This document shows positions 29,917 through 37,449 of a stretch of 38,197 nucleotides of DNA, piece after piece. A program made the position numbers and the translations under genes. Source of the DNA: a virus; IMG/VR virus record IMGVR_UViG_3300032087_000033, positions 1 to 38,197 of that record. One strand, 5' to 3'. The notes under the pieces were generated by a model, which was not told the origin of the DNA, ran no database searches, and saw nothing but the letters and a program-made list of their open reading frames with translations. The first letter of the stretch is position 1, and every line of letters starts with the position of its first letter.

Positions 29917-32413
29917 TCTCTGTCTCCAATCGTGGATATATACCTAGAATAGTCATTGGTAGAGCTTGAGGTTGTTTAACATAAATTAATCCCTCTACTC
30001 CGTGTCCAGCATCAAACTCAACTTGTTTGTCGCCAGTAAATAATGGAACGGGTAAATCCATACTAGCTCCACTATCTCTAAAATCTATTGCGGTTAAATT
30101 ATCTGAGCTTGGTCCAACACTAGCTCCAACTGTATTTTGAAATCTTACAGATAAATCAAAAACTCTTACAGTTTTAGTTTGTGTTGTTTCTGTATAACCC
30201 TCATCCAATCTCATAGTTCTTAAATCAGATGTATATAATAATCCTACAGATGCCTCTTCAATTGCTGTGTCCAGGTTAATTGAACCCGATGAAACTGTTT
30301 TTGAATTTTGTACGGATCCCTCTCCGATTATATCTACTACTTCTCCCTCTAAATGAGTTAAACCAGATAAGGTAGAAGTTTCTCCACCAGTATAATTTAA
30401 ACCACTATCTAAATAATGAAACGCAGTAAGATCTTGATTAAATTCAAAAGGTGTAAAATATTCAACATATCTTTTTGTAGCTCCATTTATATATCTTTGA
30501 ACAATGACCCAAACTTGATCCTCTTCCCCATCGCCATCAATACAAGCTACACTTTCAACTTTAGCATGAGTTAAAATTTTATCAGTTTGCTCTGAGCTAT
30601 GTGCAGAAGTTAAATTGACTACAGTTTCTCTAGCCTCATCTGTGTATAATTGTATTTGATTATCATCTATTTTTTCTACAAAGTATTTTGTATTTTCAGA
30701 TAAACCAGAAATAGCAGTACCAGAATTTTTGTAAAAAATATGATTACCACTTTTAAAACCATGAGCTGATACAAATAAAATATTATTATTTATATTTACA
30801 CCTTGATAAATAAATTGTGTTGTGTCAGATCCAGGAGCGGAAGTTAAACTAATAGCTGTTCCAGCAATAGCATTAGAAGAAGATTTTGCTAATTTAATAT
30901 TATTAGCATCAACACTAATAACATAATAAACTTTAGAATTTGATAATCCACCTATCTTATTAGATGCAGCGTAATAATAAACTTGATCTCCCGTAGCTAA
31001 ACCATGACCCGTAATTGTAATTTGATTTGATGTGGTATTTACATTTGTTGAATTTGCTGTGAATGAAATCTTTTGTTGCTTAACAGTTTTACCAGTATCA
31101 GATTTTCCTCCGAAGATGTGTCTGTGCCAGGCTACAACATTCTCTAATCTATTATAAGTTAATCCAGCCATTTGACCATCAGCTCTTACTGCCCATACAA
31201 CAGAGTATGGTTCTTGTTGATAAGACATATCTGTTAAACCACTTTCTGAAATATGATCTGCTAAGATAGTAAGATCTGGAGCTGTATAACCATCTGTATC
31301 AAAGTTATAAGCTAACTCTCTAATTTTTCTTCTTGCTCTTTGTAAAAATATTGTTGCGTTTCCAATTGATAAAGCATCAACACCAGAAGATCCGTAGTTA
31401 GATTGTTTTCTAATATTAATGTTAGTTGGTGTTATAGCATCTTGAGCTGCTCCAGAAGATACAGCATACTCTCCACCCGTTGTCATTACAATTAAAGTTC
31501 TTGTAGCTTTTAATGCTTGGATTGCGTTGACCTGGTTAGATGCAATAGTATAGATCATAGCATCATCATCATTAGTTCCAGATGTCATATTTTCATAATC
31601 TCCAGACTTAGAAAAAAACATAGTCTGTGGTTGATTAGAAGTTCCAGCAAAAACTAATCTTTGTTCAAAGAAAGATACACATCTAGGATGACCAGTTGTT
31701 GTAGAGAAAGCTCCTAACTTCCAATCTGTGACAGCAGTAGTATTATCAAAATCATCTTCAACAGTTGCACTAACAACTGTAGCAGAAGTAAATGCAGTTA
31801 TCTTAGCATAGCCATTTGAAAAATTTATAAATCTATTTACATCGGTTGAAACAAAAGCAGAGCTGCTAGCAGTAATAGTTATAGATCCAGTAGTTCCACT
31901 AGGGGTCATCGTTGTAGATGAGGTGTTGCTATCTAGGTATGGTCCATCAGTAAAATCAACATCTGCTAAAGTCCATGATGTATGACCAGTACGAGATAAT
32001 TTTTTTACGGGATGATTTTCGTTGCATATATACATGACATCGGCACTTTGCGCGAATTTAAGATCAAACAATTGTGCTGTTGTATATGGAGATGCGATTT
32101 CATAAGCAGATCCACCAGATGTTATTTGACCATCATCTTTATAAAATCTTATATATTGATTGCCAAACTCTAAAACATAAGTTTGCTCAGTTGAAAAACT
32201 GAATGGAATTAATCTTGTTTTAGCTGAGCTTGTTTTAACTTCTGCTACAAAATAAGTTCCTGGTCTTCTAGTTATTGGTCCATGGGGTAATACAACAAAG
32301 TTCTCAATACGAGATGCAGCCGAAAAGTATTTCGCAAAATCTGTTCTTCCTTGCATACTGTCACTCATCTCCCCCGCTGTAAAGCTAGGGATTGATAGTA
32401 ATTGTTTTCCCAT
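29909..32413 (-). CDS. Tail tubular protein B (nozzle, gp12-like)
   Basis: The N-terminus is diagnostic: SIPSFTAGEMSDSMQGRTDF, AKYFSAASRIENFVVLPHGP, ITRRPGTYFVAEVK. The 834-aa length is close to T7 gp12 (about 794). The protein forms the nozzle at the end of the short tail and holds fibres. The middle has two similar beta modules (TGHGLATGDQVYYYAAS and SAHGFKSGNHIFYKNSG), which look like inserted repeats. Confidence 0.88.
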   Translation of the reverse strand: MGKQLLSIPSFTAGEMSDSMQGRTDFAKYFSAASRIENFVVLPHGPITRRPGTYFVAEVKTSSAKTRLIPFSFSTEQTYVLEFGNQYIRFYKDDGQITSGGSAYEIASPYTTAQLFDLKFAQSADVMYICNENHPVKKLSRTGHTSWTLADVDFTDGPYLDSNTSSTTMTPSGTTGSITITASSSAFVSTDVNRFINFSNGYAKITAFTSATVVSATVEDDFDNTTAVTDWKLGAFSTTTGHPRCVSFFEQRLVFAGTSNQPQTMFFSKSGDYENMTSGTNDDDAMIYTIASNQVNAIQALKATRTLIVMTTGGEYAVSSGAAQDAITPTNINIRKQSNYGSSGVDALSIGNATIFLQRARRKIRELAYNFDTDGYTAPDLTILADHISESGLTDMSYQQEPYSVVWAVRADGQMAGLTYNRLENVVAWHRHIFGGKSDTGKTVKQQKISFTANSTNVNTTSNQITITGHGLATGDQVYYYAASNKIGGLSNSKVYYVISVDANNIKLAKSSSNAIAGTAISLTSAPGSDTTQFIYQGVNINNNILFVSAHGFKSGNHIFYKNSGTAISGLSENTKYFVEKIDDNQIQLYTDEARETVVNLTSAHSSEQTDKILTHAKVESVACIDGDGEEDQVWVIVQRYINGATKRYVEYFTPFEFNQDLTAFHYLDSGLNYTGGETSTLSGLTHLEGEVVDIIGEGSVQNSKTVSSGSINLDTAIEEASVGLLYTSDLRTMRLDEGYTETTQTKTVRVFDLSVRFQNTVGASVGPSSDNLTAIDFRDSGASMDLPVPLFTGDKQVEFDAGHGVEGLIYVKQPQALPMTILGIYPRLETESV

Positions 32414-32414
32414 A

Positions 32415-32996
32415 TTAGTATCTACTTGTTATAAAATCTTCTGTTAAGATTTGATCTACTTGACCATTTGCTGGATCTACATTGTATCCCTCGCTAGCGT
32501 CTGTATGTTTAGCAAGTGATAGTTTGTATTCGTATTTTTCTTGCATTAGTTTAGCTACCTGGAGATTAGCTGTAATTGCATAAGCTATATCTGCAGCTAA
32601 ACCAGCTGATATTGTTTCTCTTAATAACACATCCATTTCGTTTGGATCTGTGACTTGAGATATAAAACTAATTTTAATTGCACTTTCGTTGCAAAGAATT
32701 TTTCTTCCCTCTACTTTATGATCTGAATTGTAAGCATCTAAATTTAAAAGTCTCAGGCAATCACTTGGTAAAGTAAATTGAAACTTAAAACCATAAGCTG
32801 GAGTTGCAGTATCTTGAGCCAATTGTTGTCTCTTGATTAATGAGTTCCAGGGATGACTTCGAAATACCGCATCTCTAACAGTAGCATATCGCTCATTGCA
32901 AAGTCTTGCGTTTTTAGAATTATCAGTAAGTGAAGTAATGCTCGCAGCTCCTAGCTGATTGAGCGCAGAATTACAAATTTGAACGACACTAGCCAT
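32415..32996 (-). CDS. Tail tubular protein A (adaptor, gp11-like)
   Basis: The sequence VVQICNSALNQLGAASITSL, RLCNERYATVRDAVFRSHPW, NSLIKRQQLAQDTATPAYGF is the standard start of gp11-type adaptors, which bridge portal and nozzle. The 193-aa length equals the family norm. It lies two bases from the next gene start, as in other T7-like virion operons. Confidence 0.9.
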   Translation of the reverse strand: MASVVQICNSALNQLGAASITSLTDNSKNARLCNERYATVRDAVFRSHPWNSLIKRQQLAQDTATPAYGFKFQFTLPSDCLRLLNLDAYNSDHKVEGRKILCNESAIKISFISQVTDPNEMDVLLRETISAGLAADIAYAITANLQVAKLMQEKYEYKLSLAKHTDASEGYNVDPANGQVDQILTEDFITSRY

Positions 32997-32999
32997 TTG

Positions 33000-33140
33000 T
33001 TATGCTCTCCTCTTTTTTTTTGGAAATCCAGCTTTCATATTCGCGTATGCTTTTTTAGTGATTGTACTTTTAGATTTTGGTCTTGAAGTACCAGCTCTTT
33101 TTCTAGCATTTATATTTGCGTATAAGCCTCTTTTAGCCAT
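33000..33140 (-). CDS. 46-aa small basic protein (MAKRGLYANINARKRAG type)
   Basis: The product begins MAKRGLYANINARKRAGTSR and is full of Lys and Arg. Proteins starting MAKRGLYANI recur next to capsid or tail genes in marine phages. AGAGGAAA precedes the ATG. It probably binds DNA or a virion component; the function is unknown. Confidence 0.7.
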   Translation of the reverse strand: MAKRGLYANINARKRAGTSRPKSKSTITKKAYANMKAGFPKKKRRA

Positions 33141-33142
33141 TG

Positions 33143-33268
33143 TTATTTCCTCTTTTTACTTTTCATTATTTTTGCTTTGAGATCTGCTGGTAATCTTTTT
33201 TGACCACCTTTTAGCTTGTTGCTTGGTCTGCCTCTCTTAGACCCGTATGTTCCTTTACCCATTGGCAT
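33143..33268 (-). CDS. 41-aa small basic protein (MPMGKGTYGSKRGRP type)
   Basis: MPMGKGTYGSKRGRPSNKLK, then GGQKRLPADLKAKIMKSKKR, with AGGAG eight bases before the ATG. Short MPMGKGTYGxKxGRP proteins are frequent in cyanophages and related marine phages near head genes. It lies between capsid and the other basic peptide. Role unknown. Confidence 0.7.
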   Translation of the reverse strand: MPMGKGTYGSKRGRPSNKLKGGQKRLPADLKAKIMKSKKRK

Positions 33269-33299
33269 AAGGTTTCTCCTATTGGTTAGTTTAACATTC

Positions 33300-33331
33300 T
33301 AGGCGGGTTCCACTCTCGCTTTCCCCGCCTA
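33300..33331 (-). terminator. GC-rich hairpin after the capsid gene (attenuator or processing site)
   Basis: Arms 33300-33307 (TAGGCGGG) and 33324-33331 (CCCGCCTA) form an 8-bp stem with a 16-base loop, 17 bases after the capsid stop. No T-run follows, so full termination is doubtful. T7 has its partial terminator in the same place. It may set capsid expression above the tail genes. Confidence 0.5.
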
Positions 33332-33347
33332 AAATTTCTAGTGACTA

Positions 33348-34220
33348 TTACTCATCACAAGGTACTTGGAAAACTTTACTTTCTTCCATTCTAGTAGCTC
33401 CAAGAGCCATAGAGTAGTACACTTGAGTTGCGTAAGATTTGTCATCTCTCTCTGTGATTTTTGCTTTTACATCAGCACCAATCGCTAACTTGATTGCGTC
33501 TTCAGTAAAACCAAAACATAATCTATCGTCTGTGTTAGTTCCATCAAAAGCAAGTCTAGTTGACATGATAAATTCGAAACCTAAGAACGAATTGATTGAT
33601 CCTTGAGCTAGAGCTTTTACAGTATTAAAATCGCTAGATTTTACTTCTGTTGTCGCTAATAGATCTTGGATCTGTTTTGGACCACAAACAAAGTATCTTT
33701 TTAAAGATGGATCTACATCGCCATTGTCGAAGAAATATTTAGTTTCTAACAACTTAGTAATTGTTAATCCGTCTGTTTGTTGTGCAGTTGAGAATTTAGA
33801 TCCTGCTGGTAATGCTACCGCTGTTCCACCCGCAACGCCAGTATCAGCTGAGCCGCCTAGAGCTGCGATGATAATATCATCGATAGATCTATTCATAGCT
33901 GCTGCTGCTGCTTTAGCGTAGTTAGAAGTTGGATCAACAAGCATTCTTACCTTGTCAAGATCATCTATTAGATCAGCCCATTCATAGTCGGCTAAGCTAA
34001 CTCGTCTTCTGCTATGCGGAGTGTTCACTTGAGGAGTTGCCCCATGCCTCGTTGTACGAGCAACCGCTGCGGTTGCGCCAATTTGGTCAAAGAAAGCATT
34101 TTTTCCTCTTACAGTTTCAACATCCACCGCACCTCTTAACTTGCTACCCATTTGTTGTGATAGCATACTTACATTTGAAGAGTATTGTTCTACAAATGCT
34201 GTAGTTATTTGAGTTGACAT
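33348..34220 (-). CDS. Major capsid protein
   Basis: The 290-aa protein (MSTQITTAFVEQYSSNVSML, VDVETVRGKNAFFDQIG, TPQVNTPHSRRRVSLADYEW, ADLIDDLDKVRMLVDPTSNY) is of the phage capsid family seen in marine podoviruses and should have the HK97 fold: N-arm, E-loop (about 40-75), A and P domains. The place after scaffold and before tail adaptor confirms it. AGAGGGAGA lies before the ATG. It is shorter than T7 gp10A. Confidence 0.88.
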   Translation of the reverse strand: MSTQITTAFVEQYSSNVSMLSQQMGSKLRGAVDVETVRGKNAFFDQIGATAAVARTTRHGATPQVNTPHSRRRVSLADYEWADLIDDLDKVRMLVDPTSNYAKAAAAAMNRSIDDIIIAALGGSADTGVAGGTAVALPAGSKFSTAQQTDGLTITKLLETKYFFDNGDVDPSLKRYFVCGPKQIQDLLATTEVKSSDFNTVKALAQGSINSFLGFEFIMSTRLAFDGTNTDDRLCFGFTEDAIKLAIGADVKAKITERDDKSYATQVYYSMALGATRMEESKVFQVPCDE

Positions 34221-34363
34221 AATTGTCTCCCTCTTTGGTTAGTGTTATTGTTTATGTTAAAACGGATGATTATCCTTGCGGGTCGCTCCTCGGTTTTAGA
34301 TCTCATGGATCCCAGGCTATTCCTGGTGTCAATTGGGGTCGAATGATTATCCCAATATTTCAG
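34221..34363 (-). promoter_or_regulatory. Untranslated leader of the capsid gene
   Basis: This 143-base gap is one of the longest within the structural operon. It holds a CCAGG/CCTGG inverted repeat and two copies of a 13-base element (CGGATGATTATCC at 34263-34275, CGAATGATTATCC at 34340-34352) differing at one base. No good -10 is seen. It may contain a processing or promoter signal that raises capsid expression. Confidence 0.4.
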
Positions 34364-35191
34364 CTATACAGATGATTTTTGTTCCCGTAAAGCTAAAACT
34401 TCATTAACAGCGTCTTGATGGTGCGGATGGTTTTTATCCCAATAAGCCGAACCTGGAGCTGTTAAATTATTTATTTCTTTGTCTATCTGTTTAGGAGTTT
34501 GCATCATTGGTCCATCTGATTGAACAATTTTATCTTCTCCCATTCTTTCAGCTAGCATTGCAAACGCTTTTATGACAGCTGGATTATCTCCAATCTTAGT
34601 TCCATCTTCCATATTCATACTCATAAACCCTGGAGGGAATACAGATGCAACTACATTGTTAGCAGCTGTTAATTTTTGATCGTATGCTTGACCCCACTCT
34701 GTTTTTAATTCAGTAGTAGCTTTATTTCTAGCTGCCTCTGCAATACTATTTGCATTAGACAATTCTTGACCAATCATATCATTATAAAATTTTACAACGC
34801 CATCTGCTTGACCAGGTAATAAACCTAGCTTATGCGCTTGCTCTGCAAAACCTTTTAATGCTGCCTCATCGACAGTTTTATCTTCTGGTAAATTAAACTT
34901 ATATTCATCAGCAGATTTTGGTCTTCCAAGTTTTTCATAAACTTTATTCCAATCATCTTCTGTTGCAAATTTATTAGGTACTGGAATTTTATCTGCACCT
35001 ACTAATTTTTGCGCATGAACAAAACTTTTAGCTAAACTTTCTATATCAGAAATATTCTCTAAAGATTTTTCGTTTCTTATCTCATCAGAAAGACTTGCTT
35101 TCCAATCAGTATTTTGTGTTGGAGTATTTGTATCTCCAGACAGCGTGGGAGCTTGCTCCGTTGCTGCTACCTCTTGATTTTCACTCGACAT
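34364..35191 (-). CDS. Capsid assembly scaffolding protein
   Basis: An acidic, helical 275-aa protein directly upstream of the capsid gene: a disordered N-terminus (TEQAPTLSGDTNTPTQN), LAKSFVHAQKLVGADKIPVP, GRPKSADEYKFNLPEDK, GLLPGQADGVVKFYNDM and a charged C-terminus. These segments are typical of podovirus scaffolds, which shape the procapsid and leave before DNA filling. Confidence 0.85.
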   Translation of the reverse strand: MSSENQEVAATEQAPTLSGDTNTPTQNTDWKASLSDEIRNEKSLENISDIESLAKSFVHAQKLVGADKIPVPNKFATEDDWNKVYEKLGRPKSADEYKFNLPEDKTVDEAALKGFAEQAHKLGLLPGQADGVVKFYNDMIGQELSNANSIAEAARNKATTELKTEWGQAYDQKLTAANNVVASVFPPGFMSMNMEDGTKIGDNPAVIKAFAMLAERMGEDKIVQSDGPMMQTPKQIDKEINNLTAPGSAYWDKNHPHHQDAVNEVLALREQKSSV

Positions 35192-35193
35192 TG

Positions 35194-35406
35194 TTATTTC
35201 TCCTTTTTGTTGAGCATATTATTTATAAATAAGACAACGGCTCGTTGTCCCTCTCTAAATGCAGTATCGTGACTATCTCCTTGAACAAAAGTAGTTGAAT
35301 TAAAACTGCATCTCTTTTTAAGATCTTCAAGCACTAATTGACCGCTCTCCGATCCAAAAGTCGTTTTGTAGTTTATTGATAATTGTTTTATATCTTTCTC
35401 ATTCAC
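35194..35406 (-). CDS. Bbp19-like small protein between portal and scaffold
   Basis: The 70 aa have GSESGQLVLEDLKKRCSFNS, TTFVQGDSHDTAFREGQRAV and a hydrophobic helix (VVLFINNMLNK). This is the pattern of the Bbp19 family found next to the portal in many podoviruses. The function is unknown; it is probably a virion or assembly factor. It overlaps the portal stop by 8 bases. Confidence 0.75.
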   Translation of the reverse strand: MNEKDIKQLSINYKTTFGSESGQLVLEDLKKRCSFNSTTFVQGDSHDTAFREGQRAVVLFINNMLNKKEK

Positions 35407-37003
35407 TTAATAACCCCGCTTTCAAAGCTGGAGCGATTTTACCAGCACTCTCAGCTACTTGTTGAGCTTGCTGTAATTCAGCTTGCTCGATTTGTTGTTG
35501 CTGTTTTTGCTGCTGGATTTCTTGTACTTGTGCCTTAGATCTCATCACTTTAGCTGGTAAGCCTAGTACATCTTTAATATGATCTACTAAACCATCAACA
35601 TCTAAGTAATCAAATACTGGAGCTACATTTTGTAATGAGCCAAATATTTCTATACCTCTCATCACAGATGAAAGCTCTTGTGTCTTTTGAGCTTTAGCTA
35701 ATGGAGATACATATTCAATTTCTACATCTTGATCTGCTACAGTTTCTGGTGGTTGTGGAAACTTACCATTTTTAAATAACAGATTAAAAGATCTAGTAAT
35801 TAATGGCTGCAATAATTCAGATTGTAATCTGCCTAATACTGGACCAAGTAATCTCATCTTTTCTTCAGTACGCTGCATAACTTCTGTAGCTGTCATATTC
35901 ACACCCTGGATCATCATTAACTGATCGACAAAAAAGTTTTCTCTAATAGCTTTTCTTCTTTGTTCTTCCATTTGTAATCCTATTGGATTATTAGCTCCAA
36001 TGTTTAATGGTTCAATTCTTTCTCTAGTACCAGATCTGTAGAAGTTTAATCCTCCAGGTACAGTTCTTACTGGTAAAACAAAACCATCATCTGGAACCAT
36101 TAATGGTGGGTCGATTTGTTTTTGTGCAGCTTTGATTGTAGTTTTGCACATTGTATTTAACATCTTAACATCTGGCAGCGCATTCATTGCTGGAGATCTT
36201 CCATAAATTTCATTTGATGAAGATTTTAAATATCTAGGAACCACATACGGAAATTCTCTAAATCCACTTTCTCTTAAAATTACACCACTTTCTTCGTGGA
36301 CATGACAAGATACAAAATCCATATTCTTATTGCTTTCATATCCCATCGGCATATCTGATTGAGATACAGAATGAATAATAGTTGTTTCATCGTATGGAGC
36401 ATCTTGAATTTTTCTAACTAAAGATTGTGGTAGCTGTGCATCTGGATACATAGCTGGTATATTTTTATTTTTAATTTGAAATCTTCTTATCAGGCAATCC
36501 ACCATGCCTTTTTCATTTTCAGTAATATATATTTCTGAAATATGAATAGTTTTAAATCTTAAATCATCTTTAATATCATCTGTAATAAACATTGCAGATG
36601 TACCAAATGCTAGCAGCTCATGGTATAATTCAAAAATTTCTTGTTGAAAATTAGATCTTTGAAACACTTGCTGCATAATATTTGCGCAGCTCTCTAACCA
36701 TTCTTTTGCCTCGTCATCCTGGTTCATCATCTCAGATCTGTATTTCAAAACAAACCATGGAGATATAGTATTTGTGAGCATTCCATTTAAAGATGCAGAT
36801 AATAACTCGAGAGCATGAGTTGCAGTACCATCATAAATCTGGTCATGCCTTTTGTCTCCTCTGGTTCTCTTTAATGTAATGTTAGATTTTCTTGGTAAAA
36901 AATAATTAGCAACATCTTGCCAATGGTCTTCCCATGTAGATCTTTGCGCTCTTAGCGTTTGATACTTATCCAGTATCGCTTTGGCTTTTTTGTCTATTGC
37001 CAT
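35399..37003 (-). CDS. Head-tail connector (portal) protein, T7 gp8-like
   Basis: The sequence AILDKYQTLRAQRSTWEDHW, FLPRKSNITLKRTRGDKRHD, IYDGTATHALELLSASLNGM and LTNTISPWFVLKYR is the family signature. MTATEVMQRTEEKMRLLGPV lies in the central part, and the C-terminus is a Gln-rich helix (VQEIQQQKQQQQIEQAELQQ). The 534-aa length matches T7 gp8. It forms the dodecameric DNA gate. Confidence 0.93.
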   Translation of the reverse strand: MAIDKKAKAILDKYQTLRAQRSTWEDHWQDVANYFLPRKSNITLKRTRGDKRHDQIYDGTATHALELLSASLNGMLTNTISPWFVLKYRSEMMNQDDEAKEWLESCANIMQQVFQRSNFQQEIFELYHELLAFGTSAMFITDDIKDDLRFKTIHISEIYITENEKGMVDCLIRRFQIKNKNIPAMYPDAQLPQSLVRKIQDAPYDETTIIHSVSQSDMPMGYESNKNMDFVSCHVHEESGVILRESGFREFPYVVPRYLKSSSNEIYGRSPAMNALPDVKMLNTMCKTTIKAAQKQIDPPLMVPDDGFVLPVRTVPGGLNFYRSGTRERIEPLNIGANNPIGLQMEEQRRKAIRENFFVDQLMMIQGVNMTATEVMQRTEEKMRLLGPVLGRLQSELLQPLITRSFNLLFKNGKFPQPPETVADQDVEIEYVSPLAKAQKTQELSSVMRGIEIFGSLQNVAPVFDYLDVDGLVDHIKDVLGLPAKVMRSKAQVQEIQQQKQQQQIEQAELQQAQQVAESAGKIAPALKAGLLSE

Positions 37004-37219
37004 CTATCCTCCTAATAAAGTTCTTTTAGATGTTGTTAATTGATTGTCGCCTAAACCTTTAGCTCCAGTTAATATTGTGCTGGATCTACCTTTACCTCTA
37101 CCCATATCAGTTTTTGATAAAGCTGTTGCTTGAGAAACTTCTGGTTTCGTTGGAGCTACAACTACGGGAGCTGCGGGTGGTGGTGCTGGTGGTTTCGGTT
37201 TTGAAATTACTCCTCCCAT
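37004..37219 (-). CDS. 71-aa Pro-rich protein, second of a tandem pair
   Basis: The N-terminal half is Pro/Ala/Val-rich (MGGVISKPKPPAPPPAAPVV). The C-terminal half, GRGKGRSSTILTGAKGLGDN then TSKRTLLGG, shares its motif with the neighbouring 75-aa protein. The last codons (TLLGG) contain the AGGAGG site for the portal gene, joining it closely to that gene. A terminase-to-portal accessory is likely by position. Confidence 0.7.
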   Translation of the reverse strand: MGGVISKPKPPAPPPAAPVVVAPTKPEVSQATALSKTDMGRGKGRSSTILTGAKGLGDNQLTTSKRTLLGG

Positions 37220-37220
37220 A

Positions 37221-37448
37221 CTATCCTCCTAATAAAGTTTTCTTTGTTATCTTACTATCATCATCCTCTAAGCCATCAGCTCCAGTAAGAATAGTTGATG
37301 ATCTTCCAGTTCTTTGATTTCTTAATCTTGCTCTCTTCCTTGCAGCCTCTTCTTCTCTTTGCGCATCATCATACTTTGGCGGCTCGGGTAAAGGTTTCAC
37401 TTCTGGAATAGGTGGCATCGCTGGTATCTTTGGTTTCATAAATCCCAT
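37221..37448 (-). CDS. 75-aa Pro/charged protein, first of a tandem pair
   Basis: The protein has a Pro-rich start (KPKIPAMPPIPEVKPLPEPP), a charged middle (REEEAARKRARLRNQR) and TGRSSTILTGADGLEDDDSK then ITKKTLLGG. The STILTGxxGL...TLLGG part duplicates the next gene. Such small proteins between terL and portal occur in other podoviruses. The end of the gene encodes the next AGGAGG site. Confidence 0.7.
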   Translation of the reverse strand: MGFMKPKIPAMPPIPEVKPLPEPPKYDDAQREEEAARKRARLRNQRTGRSSTILTGADGLEDDDSKITKKTLLGG

Positions 37449-37449
37449 G

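Noticed and set aside
34215-34316. 33-codon leftward frame overlapping the capsid start
   Set aside because: No ribosome site, biased Arg/Asn content, and it runs into the capsid gene. Better seen as untranslated leader.
34328-34336. TTGACA in the capsid leader as a -35 or operator
   Set aside because: No -10 lies at a suitable distance and there is no second arm; single TTGACA copies are expected by chance in AT-rich DNA.
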